Assembly (NCBI GenBank): GCA_965215715.1
Contig: OZ244129.1
Coordinates: forward strand, 62,001-126,000
Length of the DNA: 64,000 nt
DNA from: HXMU1428-3 sp965215715
GTDB taxonomy: Bacteria > Pseudomonadota > Alphaproteobacteria > Rhizobiales > HXMU1428-3
Direction of reading: 5' to 3'
In this document: positions 54,585 to 62,513 of the stretch, piece after piece
Numbering within the stretch: position 1 is the stretch's first letter
Layout of the letters: each line of letters begins with the position of its first letter
Program-made: the position numbers and the translations under genes
The notes under the pieces: model-generated
Seen by the model: only the letters and a program-made list of their open reading frames with translations
Database searches by the model: none
Told to the model about the DNA's origin: nothing

Positions 54585-54672
54585 TTGTCTCACGGGCCAT
54601 TTTTTCGCGTCAGGCGCGAAAAGCCCTCCGACAGGCGGCGCTCGCGCCGGGCGCCGCTACGCGGGACGCCAT
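54585..54672 (+). repeat. Class B dispersed element, copy 4 (diverged)
   Basis: TTGTCTCACGGGCCATTTTT, then hairpin CGCGTCAGGCGCGAAAAGCC, GACAGGCGGCGCTCGCGCCG and GGCGCCGCTACGCG. The start matches the other copies; the end lacks the TACGTTTTTT tail. It begins 12 bases after the glyS stop, in the same orientation. Confidence 0.65.
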
Positions 54673-54676
54673 GTCC

Positions 54677-54704
54677 GTGCTCTGAAGTAGAGCACTCCCT
54701 TCTT
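54677..54704 (+). terminator. Terminator-like hairpin after glyS
   Basis: GTGCTCT, loop GAAGT, AGAGCAC (54689-54695), then TCCCTTCTTT. A seven-base perfect stem with a T-rich tail, directly after class B copy 4. Confidence 0.55.
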
Positions 54705-54771
54705 TGTAAAGAAAATTATCAGATTTTTTTGAATTGATAAATGCGAAACTCGCTCTAGATTGTGCAAGGCT

Positions 54772-54802
54772 ATGCCAAACTAATTATGGAAGTTAAGGCA
54801 CT
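54772..54802 (+). repeat. Degenerate solo class A end
   Basis: AATTATGGAAGTTAAGGCAC resembles CTCACCATGGAAATTAAGGC of the solo class A end. It lies just downstream of the HlyD-family gene. Confidence 0.35.
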
Positions 54803-54820
54803 GTGAAGGCTCTGTAAGGT

Positions 54821-56143
54821 TTAAGGTTCGCGCATGGCGCGGCGCACCTGGTCTGTTAGCGGTTGTAGCAGATATTCGAACACGGGGCGGCTTTTGGTTT
54901 GGATGAACACCTCTACATTCATGCCGGGCACCAGCTCTTTGCCTTTTATGCGCTCGCGTTGGTCTTGGGGGAGCTCAATGTGGACTTTGTAATAGGGGGG
55001 TATGTTGGGTTGGTCTTGGGTGGCGTCACCAGAGACAAGTGAGACCAGGCCGTTCACCTCAGGGGTGGTTCTTTGGTCAAAAGCGCTGAGGCGCACACTG
55101 GCTTTTTGTCCTTTAAAGACTTGGTCAATGTCCGCTGGGTCGACGCGGGCGGCAAAAATCAAGTTGGCTTTTTCAGGCACAATCATCAATACAGGATCGC
55201 CAGGGGCAACAACACCGCCAATGGTGTGGACCGCCAATTTGTGCACTGTGCCAGATTTGGGGGCGATGATTTCCATGCGGTTTAATTTATCGGCCAAAGC
55301 CGTGCGTTGCTCTTTCAGCTGGTTTATGCGGGTGGTGGTTTCTCGCAGTTCTGTGAGAACGGCGGAAAGCGCCTCTTTTTGAATTTGTAGGATTTGTATT
55401 TCTGTTTCGCCAATTTGCACCTTTGTGCGCGCGGTGTTGGCGGTCAACTCGCCCAACTCACCTTGCAATCGGGCTTGTTCGCGCTCCAGCGCTAACAGCC
55501 GGTTTTGGGGCACCAGCCCTTTTTCTTTTAAAGTGCTCAGATCGACAATTTCTTTGCTGATCAATTCAAGTTGGCGGTTTTTGGATTGGATTTGAGCTTC
55601 CAGCCCGTTGACCACTTCGTGTAGTTGTTTGGTTCTTTGGTTAAGCTGGTTGGTTTGGCCATCAAGGGTGGCTTTGCGGGCCACTTTCAGACTTTCTTGG
55701 CCCTTTAGAATGAGGGCAATGTTTGGATTGGTTTTGGCTCTTTCCAATAAGATTTCGTCGTAACTGATTGTTGAGGTTTTGTCGCGCTCTGAGATCAGGC
55801 GGGCATGGCTGGCCATCAGTTCGTTTAAATTAGAATCTAGTGCTGCAAGATTGGCAGCATCCTTGGTTTTGTCTAAGCGGACCAAAGGATCACCTTTTTT
55901 AACCGACTGGCCTTCTTCCACCAAGATTTCTGAGACAATGCCGCCTTCAAGGTGTTGTACCATTTTAAGGTTGGCTTTGACGGTGATTTGCGCAGGGGCA
56001 ATCACTGCGCCTTGAAGCGAGGCAAAAACCGACCACCCCCCAATGCCGCCGAGCAGGAGGAGCAAAACAATAAATCCAAAGCGTTGGTAGCTTTTAATGG
56101 CTGCCTGTGGAGACTTTTTTGGAGTGGGTGGTGTTTCATTCAT
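54821..56143 (-). CDS. HlyD-family membrane-fusion protein of a type I secretion system
   Basis: 440 residues with one N-terminal membrane helix (FGFIVLLLLLGGIGGWSVFASLQGAVIAPA). The split lipoyl domain reads VQHLEGGIVSEILVEEGQSVKKGDPLVRLD, then two long coiled-coil arms (about 95-290), then IIAPKSGTVHKLAVHTIGGVVAPGDPVLMIVP and the C-terminal EVNGLVSLVSGDA domain. This is the PrtE/HlyD adaptor that joins the ABC exporter to an outer-membrane TolC. It starts 25 bases after the ABC gene stop. No TolC gene or obvious RTX substrate lies in the window. Confidence 0.93.
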   Translation of the reverse strand: MNETPPTPKKSPQAAIKSYQRFGFIVLLLLLGGIGGWSVFASLQGAVIAPAQITVKANLKMVQHLEGGIVSEILVEEGQSVKKGDPLVRLDKTKDAANLAALDSNLNELMASHARLISERDKTSTISYDEILLERAKTNPNIALILKGQESLKVARKATLDGQTNQLNQRTKQLHEVVNGLEAQIQSKNRQLELISKEIVDLSTLKEKGLVPQNRLLALEREQARLQGELGELTANTARTKVQIGETEIQILQIQKEALSAVLTELRETTTRINQLKEQRTALADKLNRMEIIAPKSGTVHKLAVHTIGGVVAPGDPVLMIVPEKANLIFAARVDPADIDQVFKGQKASVRLSAFDQRTTPEVNGLVSLVSGDATQDQPNIPPYYKVHIELPQDQRERIKGKELVPGMNVEVFIQTKSRPVFEYLLQPLTDQVRRAMREP

Positions 56144-56168
56144 TGGTATAAAACTTTTGTTTTCAGGT

Positions 56169-57905
56169 TTAAGCTGTTTTGGGTTTGGCAGATTGGGTCT
56201 CTTGTTCTGCTGGTGACTTCAAGATTTTTTGCAACACTTCATCGCGTGGGCCAAAGGCCAGTTGGCGGCCATCTCTGATAAATAAGACCTTGTCACATGC
56301 TTTCAGAGCGCTGGGGCGATGGGCCACTAAGATAACGGTTTGGCCATTGTTTTTAGCTTTGTTGATGGCAAAGGTTAGGGCTTCTTCCCCTTCTGCATCA
56401 AGATTGGCATTGGGTTCATCAAGAATGACAAAGCGTGGGTCGTTGTATAAAGCGCGGGCCAGGCCAATGCGTTGTTTTTGCCCGCCAGAGAGTTTTTCAC
56501 CGCCATCGCCTATGAACGTGTCATAGCCATCTTTAAAGGACAGCACCAGATTGTGTACATTGGCCTGTTTGGCAGCTTCTATGATTTTTTCAGGATCGGG
56601 CTCTTTATTAAACCGGGCAATGTTGTCTTTGATGGTGCCTGAGAGTAGCTCTACTGATTGAGGTAGATAGCCAATGGCTGGGCCCAACTGGTCTGGATGC
56701 CATTGATCAAGAGCTGCGCCATCAAGGCGCACGGTGCCGCTCAATGGTGGCCAGATGCCGGATAGAACACGGATTAAACAAGATTTGCCAGCCCCTGTGG
56801 GGCCTAAAACAGCCATGGCTTCACCTGGTTGGAGGGAGAAATCAATGGCTTTTAGCAATGGTGTTTTGCTGCCCGGGGCAGCGATAAAAAGTTGGTTTAC
56901 CGTGATGGCGCCTTTTGGTTCAGGCAGGGGCATTTGGTCTTTATCTGTTTGGCTGTGGCTCAAAATGAGCTTAAGTCTTTTGTAGGCTTTGCGGGCGCCG
57001 AGGAAATTGCGCCATTGATTAATTGATTGATCAATGGGGGCAAGGGCACGCGTTAGAATGATGGAAGCGGCAATCATCGCGCCAGGTGAGATTTGCCCTT
57101 CGATCACTAATAATGCACCGACTGCTAGTACGCAGCTTTGCAACAATAGCCGTGAGGATTTGGAGATTGATTGGAATAGGCTGGCAATGTTGGACAAGGC
57201 CCTTTGGGCGATGCCGGCTTCATTTTGCATTTCTTGCCAGCGATGGGCGACGTTGGTTTGCATGCCCATTGCGGTCAATGTTTCTGCATTTTGGCGCGCT
57301 TCCTCAGCGGTGATTTGGGTGCGCTGGGTTTTGTTCATGCTTTCTTCAATGCGTGGTTTGCTTAAAACTTCATTGATGATGGACATGATGATGAGAAAGA
57401 CAGCTGCACACAGGGAAAATATGCCAAGCACAGGGTGAAGTAAAAAGTTTACAGCGATATAAAGCGGGGTCCAGGGCAGGTCAAAAAGGGCGCTTGGACC
57501 AGGGCTGGCCATAAATTGTTTGACTTGTTCCAGATCGCGAATGGGCTGGGTGCCAACGCTGGCGGTTTGTTTTACCGAATGGTCCAGGGTGGCTTTAAAG
57601 GTGACTTCTCGTAAATCTTGGCTGAATTGATCTGAGACGCGGGCTAAGATTCGGGTGCGGATTAATTCAAGCAATCCTAAGAATACAAACAGGGCGGCAA
57701 CCAATATGAGCAAGGCAACCAGTGTTGACTGGCTTTTGCTGGCAAGGACGCGATCATAAACTTGCAGCATGAAGAGCGGGCCGGTCAGCATTAGGAGATT
57801 GATAAACATGCTAAAAAAGCCAACGCTAAGTAAAGCGCTACGGCATTTTTTTAATGCTTGGCTGACTTGAGATTTACGTGGTTTTTGATATTTGGTGGCG
57901 TTCAT
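56169..57905 (-). CDS. Type I secretion ABC transporter (PrtD-like permease/ATPase)
   Basis: 578 residues. Six hydrophobic helices lie in the first 310 residues (FFSMFINLLMLTGPLFMLQVYDRVL, LVALLILVAALFVFLGLLELI and others). The ATPase has Walker A LGPTGAGKS (367-375), Q-loop PQSVELLSGTIKDNIARF, signature LSGGQKQRIGLARAL (472 on), Walker B RFVILDEPNA and switch His VAHRP. The length and the lack of an N-terminal C39 domain match the PrtD group, which exports repeat-toxin-type proteins, proteases, lipases or S-layer proteins with a C-terminal signal. It forms an operon with the HlyD gene at 54821. Confidence 0.94.
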   Translation of the reverse strand: MNATKYQKPRKSQVSQALKKCRSALLSVGFFSMFINLLMLTGPLFMLQVYDRVLASKSQSTLVALLILVAALFVFLGLLELIRTRILARVSDQFSQDLREVTFKATLDHSVKQTASVGTQPIRDLEQVKQFMASPGPSALFDLPWTPLYIAVNFLLHPVLGIFSLCAAVFLIIMSIINEVLSKPRIEESMNKTQRTQITAEEARQNAETLTAMGMQTNVAHRWQEMQNEAGIAQRALSNIASLFQSISKSSRLLLQSCVLAVGALLVIEGQISPGAMIAASIILTRALAPIDQSINQWRNFLGARKAYKRLKLILSHSQTDKDQMPLPEPKGAITVNQLFIAAPGSKTPLLKAIDFSLQPGEAMAVLGPTGAGKSCLIRVLSGIWPPLSGTVRLDGAALDQWHPDQLGPAIGYLPQSVELLSGTIKDNIARFNKEPDPEKIIEAAKQANVHNLVLSFKDGYDTFIGDGGEKLSGGQKQRIGLARALYNDPRFVILDEPNANLDAEGEEALTFAINKAKNNGQTVILVAHRPSALKACDKVLFIRDGRQLAFGPRDEVLQKILKSPAEQETQSAKPKTA

Positions 57906-58130
57906 ACAAGAATATTAATGCTTAAATTAGGTTTAGCTTGGCTCAATTTTTCTGAACTAAAGAGTTCAATCGTTTGCTTTTATAAACGGTTAAATAAATA
58001 AACTCTAGTTTTGTTTTTGTTTATTATTAAATGAAGTCAAAGTCTTCTTAGTGAAGGTTTGTACTATTTGTTTTATTTAGTTTAACTCCCTCATTTATAC
58101 TGATTTTTTTGATTTATGGCTGTTGATTTT

Positions 58131-58742
58131 TTAAACCCAGCGTCCTTGTTGATTTATTTGGTAGTGTGAATAATCTTGGCCATCATCTATGTCCTCCAAT
58201 GGAGATGTGAGATGGTAATTTTGGTTTGGGATATTGTTTAGTGTGTCTTGTAATGTGTGGGCACTAGACCAGCGGACATTGTTAAACAGGGTGTAGGTTT
58301 TTGGGCTGTTTTTTTGGCCGATGCACCAATAGCCGCCATCTTCACAGGGGCCCATTACAACCGAAGAATGGCCCAGGCTTTGAAAGGCTTGGTTGATGTG
58401 CCATGGCGTGATAGCGGGAACATCCGTGCCGATGATAAGGGTTGGGTTGGGGGCATGGCGGTGGAACACCCGTTGCATACGATCACCCAGATTGCCGCTT
58501 CCTTGAGGTTCCTTTTGGGCTGTTTTGGGCCAGGGCCAGTGGTTTTGGCTGGCATCAGGGGCAATGGCGATGAAGGTTTTCCAGCGCGGGTCTTGGGAAA
58601 GCCTGGCGATCTGACGGTGGGCGGTAAAACGATAAAACTGCGTGGCGGCTAGGGGGCCAATGTCTTTGGCCAAGCGGGTTTTGACATGTCCTATTTTTGG
58701 TGTTTTGACCATCATCACCAGATTATTTTGAGGGCGATTCAT
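58131..58742 (-). CDS. TIGR04282-type glycosyltransferase (DUF2064)
   Basis: 203 residues from the ATG at 58742 (AAGGA five bases upstream), overlapping the end of the TIGR04283 gene by 20 bases. LVMMVKTPKIGHVKTRLAKDIGPLAATQFYRFT is the N-terminal signature, followed by GNLGDRMQRVFHRHAP, PTLIIGTDVPAITPWHI and GPCEDGGYWCIG. The family label is arsenosugar biosynthesis, but the same pair occurs widely without arsenic genes, and no arsM or ArsS-type gene is in the window. It likely transfers a sugar to a small acceptor. It is paired with the gene upstream. Confidence 0.85.
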   Translation of the reverse strand: MNRPQNNLVMMVKTPKIGHVKTRLAKDIGPLAATQFYRFTAHRQIARLSQDPRWKTFIAIAPDASQNHWPWPKTAQKEPQGSGNLGDRMQRVFHRHAPNPTLIIGTDVPAITPWHINQAFQSLGHSSVVMGPCEDGGYWCIGQKNSPKTYTLFNNVRWSSAHTLQDTLNNIPNQNYHLTSPLEDIDDGQDYSHYQINQQGRWV

Positions 58743-59427
58743 ACCATTCCTTGATTTGTTCAGGTGGGTGGCCACGGTAATAGGCTGTTAAACAGGATAG
58801 ATTGCGCAGGCTTCTTTTGATGTAACCTTCTTGTTGGTAGCGGCTTGGACAGGTAAAGGCGCGTGATTTGAGTATTTTCGGGGGTGCTGGTAACTGGCGG
58901 ATGAGGGCAACATCTTCCATAATTGGAATGGGCGAATAGCCACCGACATCATCATATGTTTTTTTGTGAAGGAGCAAGCCTTGGTCACCATAGGGTAATT
59001 TAAACAGGCAGCAGCGGGCCCAGACCATTTTGGTGAGGGCGCCTGGCATGAGACCTTTGTCTTTGAGGGCAAATGTGAAGGCCGCTGCTTGAGGGGGACC
59101 ATCTTTGGGGGATGTTTGTTGGTCTATAAAGGTGCGTGTTTCTTCGTGCCAGCCTGGTTCCAGCTCAGTATCAGCGTGCAAAAACAGTAACCACTCAGAT
59201 TTGGCTGCTTGTGCGCCTTTGGCCAATTGGGTGCCCCGCCCTGATGTGTCGTTTGTGAGGACGAGAGCGCCGGCTTCTTGCGCAATTTGAGTGGTGTTAT
59301 CTGTTGAGCCGCCATCTGAGACAATCACTTCTTTTATCATACCATCTATCAGGCCTGTCATGAGAGAGGCAAAGGTGGCAGGCAGCGTTTTGCCAGCGTT
59401 TAATGTGGGTATGATGACTGAAAGCAT
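58723..59427 (-). CDS. TIGR04283-type family 2 glycosyltransferase
   Basis: 234 residues from the ATG at 59427 (MLSVIIPTLNAGKTLPATFASL), which matches the family start; the open frame extends 47 codons further but that part has no glycosyltransferase features. GT-A motifs are VIIPTLNAG, IVSDGGSTDNT (here VIVSDGGSTDNTTQIA), FLHADTELEPGWHEE (the D-x-D metal motif variant) and GDQGLLLHKKTYDDVGGY. It is translationally coupled to the TIGR04282 gene. Together they probably build a small glycoside. The divergent radical SAM gene starts 130 bases away. Confidence 0.87.
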   Translation of the reverse strand: MLSVIIPTLNAGKTLPATFASLMTGLIDGMIKEVIVSDGGSTDNTTQIAQEAGALVLTNDTSGRGTQLAKGAQAAKSEWLLFLHADTELEPGWHEETRTFIDQQTSPKDGPPQAAAFTFALKDKGLMPGALTKMVWARCCLFKLPYGDQGLLLHKKTYDDVGGYSPIPIMEDVALIRQLPAPPKILKSRAFTCPSRYQQEGYIKRSLRNLSCLTAYYRGHPPEQIKEWYESPSK

Positions 59428-59493
59428 GAGGGGTAATCTATTGGCTCTTTTGTTGTTCAGCAAGGGGGAAATTGTGTGAACCCTCTTGCAAAT

Positions 59494-59508
59494 GTTCTTG
59501 AAATGTTC
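59494..59508 (+). promoter_or_regulatory. LexA box of the radical SAM gene (GTTC-N7-GTTC)
   Basis: GTTC TTGAAAT GTTC, an exact alphaproteobacterial LexA operator. The likely -35 element TTGAAA (59498-59503) lies within it, with TATGTT (59521-59526) 17 bases further as -10. Bound LexA would therefore cover the -35. Confidence 0.82.
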
Positions 59509-59556
59509 CTTCCGGGTCTGTATGTTGTCTTTCGAGAACGAACAGGGTGATGGATC

Positions 59557-60660
59557 GTGACAGCGCAAAAATTTTCAAATGTGACAGGTAAGGTCTTTGA
59601 CGAAACGCGGTTTCGCGGGCGCGGGACGGCCAGCAACGCTGTGGGCCGCTATGAAAAATTGACCCGTCATGAGTTTGATGATGGCTGGGATGGGTTGGAG
59701 GATTTGCCGCCCTTTCAAACCCAGGTGAGGGAGGAGATCAGCAAGAGCATCATTTCCACCAACCGCTCGCCTGATGTGCCGTTTGATCTTTCGATTAATC
59801 CTTATCGGGGGTGTGAGCATGGGTGTGTTTATTGTTTTGCGCGGCCAACGCACACCTATTGGGGTCTGTCTGCGGGCTTGGATTTTGAAACTAAATTAAC
59901 CGCCAGGGTCAATGCGGTTGAGTTGTTGGAAAAAGCGCTTGCCAAACCTTCTCATAAGGTCAGCCCCATTGCGCTGGGGATCAACACAGATGCCTATCAA
60001 CCGATTGAGCGGCGTTACAAGTTGACAAGAGAGATTTTAAAAGTATTGGCCATTACAAAACACCCGGTGACGATTGTGACCAAGTCAGCGCTGATCTTAA
60101 GGGATTTGGATATTTTAACCCCGATGGCAAAGGAAGGGTTGGTGTCTGTGGCGTTTTCTGTCACCTCGCTTGAGGGCAAGCTGGCCCGGGCTATGGAGCC
60201 ACGGGCTAGTGCGCCGCATCGGCGGCTTTATGCACTTAAAGCCTTGGCAGAAGCCGGGGTGCCGACCATGACTTTGGTGGCCCCTGTGATCCCGTCTTTG
60301 AATGACCATGAGATGGAGACCATTTTAGAAGCGGTTTGTGAGTGCGGGGTGAACCAAGCGGGGTATGTGTTGTTGCGCTTACCTTTAGAGATTGGTGATT
60401 TGTTCCGTGATTGGTTGGAACGTGAAGTACCAGACCGTGCCAAACGGGTGATGTCAATTTTGCAATCTATGCGGGGAGGGAGGGATTATGATAGTCGCTA
60501 CGGCAAGCGGATGCGAGGTGAGGGGGACTATGCTGATTTGCTCTCTGACCGGTTTCGATTGGCGGTGAAGCGGTTGGGGATGAACCAGACACGGTTTAAG
60601 TTGAGACGAGATTTGTTTGAAGCGCCGGTGCTGCCAGGGGGACAGATGAGGTTGTTTTGA
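59557..60660 (+). CDS. Spore-photoproduct-lyase-like radical SAM protein (PA0069/Rv2578c family)
   Basis: 367 residues starting at GTG 59557 (AGGGTGATGG upstream). PFDLSINPYRGCEHGCVYCFARP carries the CxxxCxxC cluster (C86, C90, C93) of radical SAM enzymes. GINTDAYQPIERRYKLTREIL, VTIVTKSALILRDLDIL and AFSVTSLEGKLARAMEPRA follow the PA0069 pattern. These proteins are related to SplB, the spore photoproduct lyase that repairs thymine dimers, but their own substrate is not established. The LexA box over the promoter indicates a DNA-damage response, which supports a repair role by inference. A class A repeat follows. Confidence 0.88.
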   Translation: MTAQKFSNVTGKVFDETRFRGRGTASNAVGRYEKLTRHEFDDGWDGLEDLPPFQTQVREEISKSIISTNRSPDVPFDLSINPYRGCEHGCVYCFARPTHTYWGLSAGLDFETKLTARVNAVELLEKALAKPSHKVSPIALGINTDAYQPIERRYKLTREILKVLAITKHPVTIVTKSALILRDLDILTPMAKEGLVSVAFSVTSLEGKLARAMEPRASAPHRRLYALKALAEAGVPTMTLVAPVIPSLNDHEMETILEAVCECGVNQAGYVLLRLPLEIGDLFRDWLEREVPDRAKRVMSILQSMRGGRDYDSRYGKRMRGEGDYADLLSDRFRLAVKRLGMNQTRFKLRRDLFEAPVLPGGQMRLF

Positions 60661-60675
60661 ATGAGCCTGGAACCT

Positions 60676-60836
60676 GCCTTAATTTTCATGATAAGACTTT
60701 CGCATTTTATACCTGCATGTCAAGGATCAAGCCGGGCGTAACCGGGACTTCTTTTCTGGCGCTTCGGATGACCACCAGCAACCGCGCTTGACATGCAGAT
60801 ATAAAATGCAAAAATCTCACCATGGAAATTAAGGCT
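60676..60836. repeat. Class A inverted-repeat element, copy 4
   Basis: The left arm CCTTAATTTTCATGATAAGA, then CTTTCGCATTTTATACCTGC / ATGTCAAG; the right arm is its complement (ending ATCTCACCATGGAAATTAAGG) with about seven mismatches over 48 bases. The centre is GGATCAAGCCGGGCGTAACC, then CTGGCGCTTCGGATGACCAC / CAGCAACCGCG. The inner arm TATACCTGCATGTCAAG differs from copy 2 but is kept on both sides. It lies between the radical SAM gene and rnhB, ending 24 bases before the rnhB start. Confidence 0.9.
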
Positions 60837-60859
60837 TAGATTAGGCGGTTATTGGGATA

Positions 60860-61498
60860 TTGAAAAAGATACAAAAAGAAAGTTTTGAGGGGCCTGACTT
60901 TTCGTTTGAACAAGAGGCGATCAAAACCTATGGAACCTTGGTTGCCGGTGTTGATGAAGCGGGCCGTGGGCCGTGGGCGGGGCCAGTGGTTGCAGCGGCT
61001 GTGATTTTAGATCAAGCGACTATGCCGGTTGGGCTCAATGATTCCAAAAAATTGAGTGAAGAAAAACGGGATGCTTTGTTTGAACAAATTAGTGCCCAGG
61101 CCCATGTGGGCGTTGGCATTGCTGATGTTGAGCGGATTGATCGGGATAATATTTTAAACGCTACCCTTTGGGCTATGGCGCAAGCTGTAAAGGATTTGCC
61201 GAAAGAGCCCCATGCTTTGTTGGTTGATGGCAATAAAGTGCCTGATGTGGCCATGCCAGCGCAGGCCATTGTGAAAGGGGATGGGCGCTCGCTGTCTATT
61301 GCGGCGGCTTCCATTGTGGCAAAGGTTACAAGAGATCGTTTGATGTACCGTCTGGGGGATGAATTCCCCCACTATAAATGGGACCAGAATAAAGGCTATG
61401 GGACCAAAGCGCATCAAGTGGCACTGGCAGAGCACGGGGTTTGTCTTCATCACCGGCGGTCGTTTAAGCCAATAAAGGCCCTGCTTGAGCGTGTATGA
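60860..61498 (+). CDS. rnhB: Ribonuclease HII
   Basis: 212 residues. VAGVDEAGRGPWAGPVVAAAV holds the catalytic Asp-Glu pair (D32, E33), LLVDGNKVPD the third Asp (123), and SIAAASIVAKVTRDRLM the last. It removes ribonucleotides from DNA. The only workable start is the TTG at 60860 with a weak ribosome-binding site (GGG near 60855). The gene starts 24 bases after class A copy 4, so the element forms its upstream region and may have replaced the original promoter. Confidence 0.94.
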   Translation: MKKIQKESFEGPDFSFEQEAIKTYGTLVAGVDEAGRGPWAGPVVAAAVILDQATMPVGLNDSKKLSEEKRDALFEQISAQAHVGVGIADVERIDRDNILNATLWAMAQAVKDLPKEPHALLVDGNKVPDVAMPAQAIVKGDGRSLSIAAASIVAKVTRDRLMYRLGDEFPHYKWDQNKGYGTKAHQVALAEHGVCLHHRRSFKPIKALLERV

Positions 61499-61566
61499 GA
61501 TGAAAAGAGGGACATTTTGCGGTTATGAAGTCTTTTGAACCCTTTTTTTACACTCTTGTGGGATGC

Positions 61567-61596
61567 TAGGGTCAGGACCCATTAATTATATGTGTT
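61567..61596 (+). repeat. Class C 30-bp repeat, copy 2
   Basis: TAGGGTCAGGACCCATTAAT / TATATGTGTT, identical to 17649-17678 except at two positions. GGGTC and GACCC form a small palindrome. It lies between rnhB and the small motility-like protein. Confidence 0.7.
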
Positions 61597-61621
61597 TATA
61601 AGTTTTTAAGGATGTTTCATC

Positions 61622-61822
61622 ATGAGTGCTTCTCTTGCAGCAGCAGCGGCCGCTTCAACGCAAGCGCAGGTGCAAATGGCGGTTGCCGCCAAGATTGCCA
61701 AAATGAATGCTGGTGCTGAGCGCTCGGTGGTGGATTTGATCGAATCTGCGCAGCAAAATATTCAAACCGTGGCCAGTTCAGCAGGGCCCGGTGTTGGCGG
61801 TGTTGTTGATATTTCTGTTTAG
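61622..61822 (+). CDS. Small YjfB-like protein (putative motility protein family)
   Basis: 66 residues, Ala-rich: MSASLAAAAAASTQAQVQMAV, then AAKIAKMNAGAERSVVDLIESAQQ and a Gly-rich end. The helix-helix pattern AQVQM.VAAKI...A...VVDLIESA matches the short PF14070 family, named after B. subtilis YjfB, whose function is not known beyond a suggested motility link. There are no flagellar genes in the window. The ATG at 61622 follows AAGGATG. Confidence 0.65.
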   Translation: MSASLAAAAAASTQAQVQMAVAAKIAKMNAGAERSVVDLIESAQQNIQTVASSAGPGVGGVVDISV

Positions 61823-61856
61823 ATTTGAGTGAGATAAATTCAGGTCAAAAAGTTTT

Positions 61857-61892
61857 AAGGCCAGGCTTTTCAAGCCTGGCCTTTGTCTTTTA
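61857..61892. terminator. Bidirectional terminator
   Basis: AAGGCCAGGCTT, loop TTCA, AAGCCTGGCCTT, then TGTCTTTT; on the other strand the stem runs into AAAACTTTTTGACC. It separates the YjfB-like gene (plus) and the Gly-rich gene (minus). Confidence 0.88.
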
Positions 61893-61916
61893 GCGAAGAC
61901 ATTTCAGATGAGAAGA

Positions 61917-62195
61917 TTAACGTCCCAAGATATTTTTGATGATGCCGATGAGGATCATGGCAATGCCGCCGCCGCCAGCGCCACTGGCGACTTGTGTGAG
62001 AATGCCGGCTAAGTCCATACCGCCAGCTGCGCCTAATAAACCTGGTAGGATTTGACTGGCGACACCGCCGCCAAGAATTCCGGCAATTGAGTTACCAACA
62101 GTGCCAAGGCTTAAGTTTTTTAATAGAGCGCCTGCAATGTTGCCGCCTGCGGCCCCGCCTAAAAGATTGATGATGAGTGGTAAAAGTGCTTCCAT
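61917..62195 (-). CDS. Small Gly/Ala/Leu-rich hydrophobic protein (unknown)
   Basis: 92 residues with no polar domain: MEALLPLIINLLGGAAGGNIA, LLKNLSLGTVGNSIAGILGGG, LLGAAGGMDLAGILTQVASGAGGGGIAMI and a C-terminal LIGIIKNILGR. Glycine-zipper-like helices alternate, similar to small uncharacterised proteins of Rhizobiales. It may be a membrane or self-assembling peptide. The start is the ATG at 62195 with GGGAGG upstream on the minus strand. Confidence 0.65.
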   Translation of the reverse strand: MEALLPLIINLLGGAAGGNIAGALLKNLSLGTVGNSIAGILGGGVASQILPGLLGAAGGMDLAGILTQVASGAGGGGIAMILIGIIKNILGR

Positions 62196-62513
62196 GATTC
62201 CCTCCCTTTAGAATTGGAAATGTTTTAATGTTTGGCAAGTATACGGCTTTTTTATCAAATCATACGCTATTTAGCTGTTTCATGTTTAATATTTGCAAGC
62301 TTATCCCTGCCTTTTATCTATTTTGTGAACTTTCTATCAATAACATGCTGAATTATTAAGGATAATAGTCCTTTTGGTCGAGTTTTGTGCGTTTGTGGAT
62401 ATTTTAGGGAGAATTTGAAATGGCTTTAAATTTTATCCTTTGCAGGTTATCAGGCATGGTTAATGTTTAAATGTTGTTGCGTGAGCAGAGTGCAATGTGG
62501 GGAAGGTTAAGAA
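62196..62513. other. Intergenic region before the M20 dipeptidase gene
   Basis: 318 AT-rich bases. The only item of note is a 16-codon open frame (62420-62470, MALNFILCRLSGMVNV) with a good ribosome-binding site (AGGGAGA). It could be a leader peptide or chance. No terminator or operator was recognised. Confidence 0.4.

Noticed and set aside
58131..59427. Arsenosugar biosynthesis cluster
   Set aside because: The two glycosyltransferase families carry that name, but no arsenic methyltransferase or ArsS-type radical SAM gene is present, and the neighbouring radical SAM protein is of the PA0069 type.
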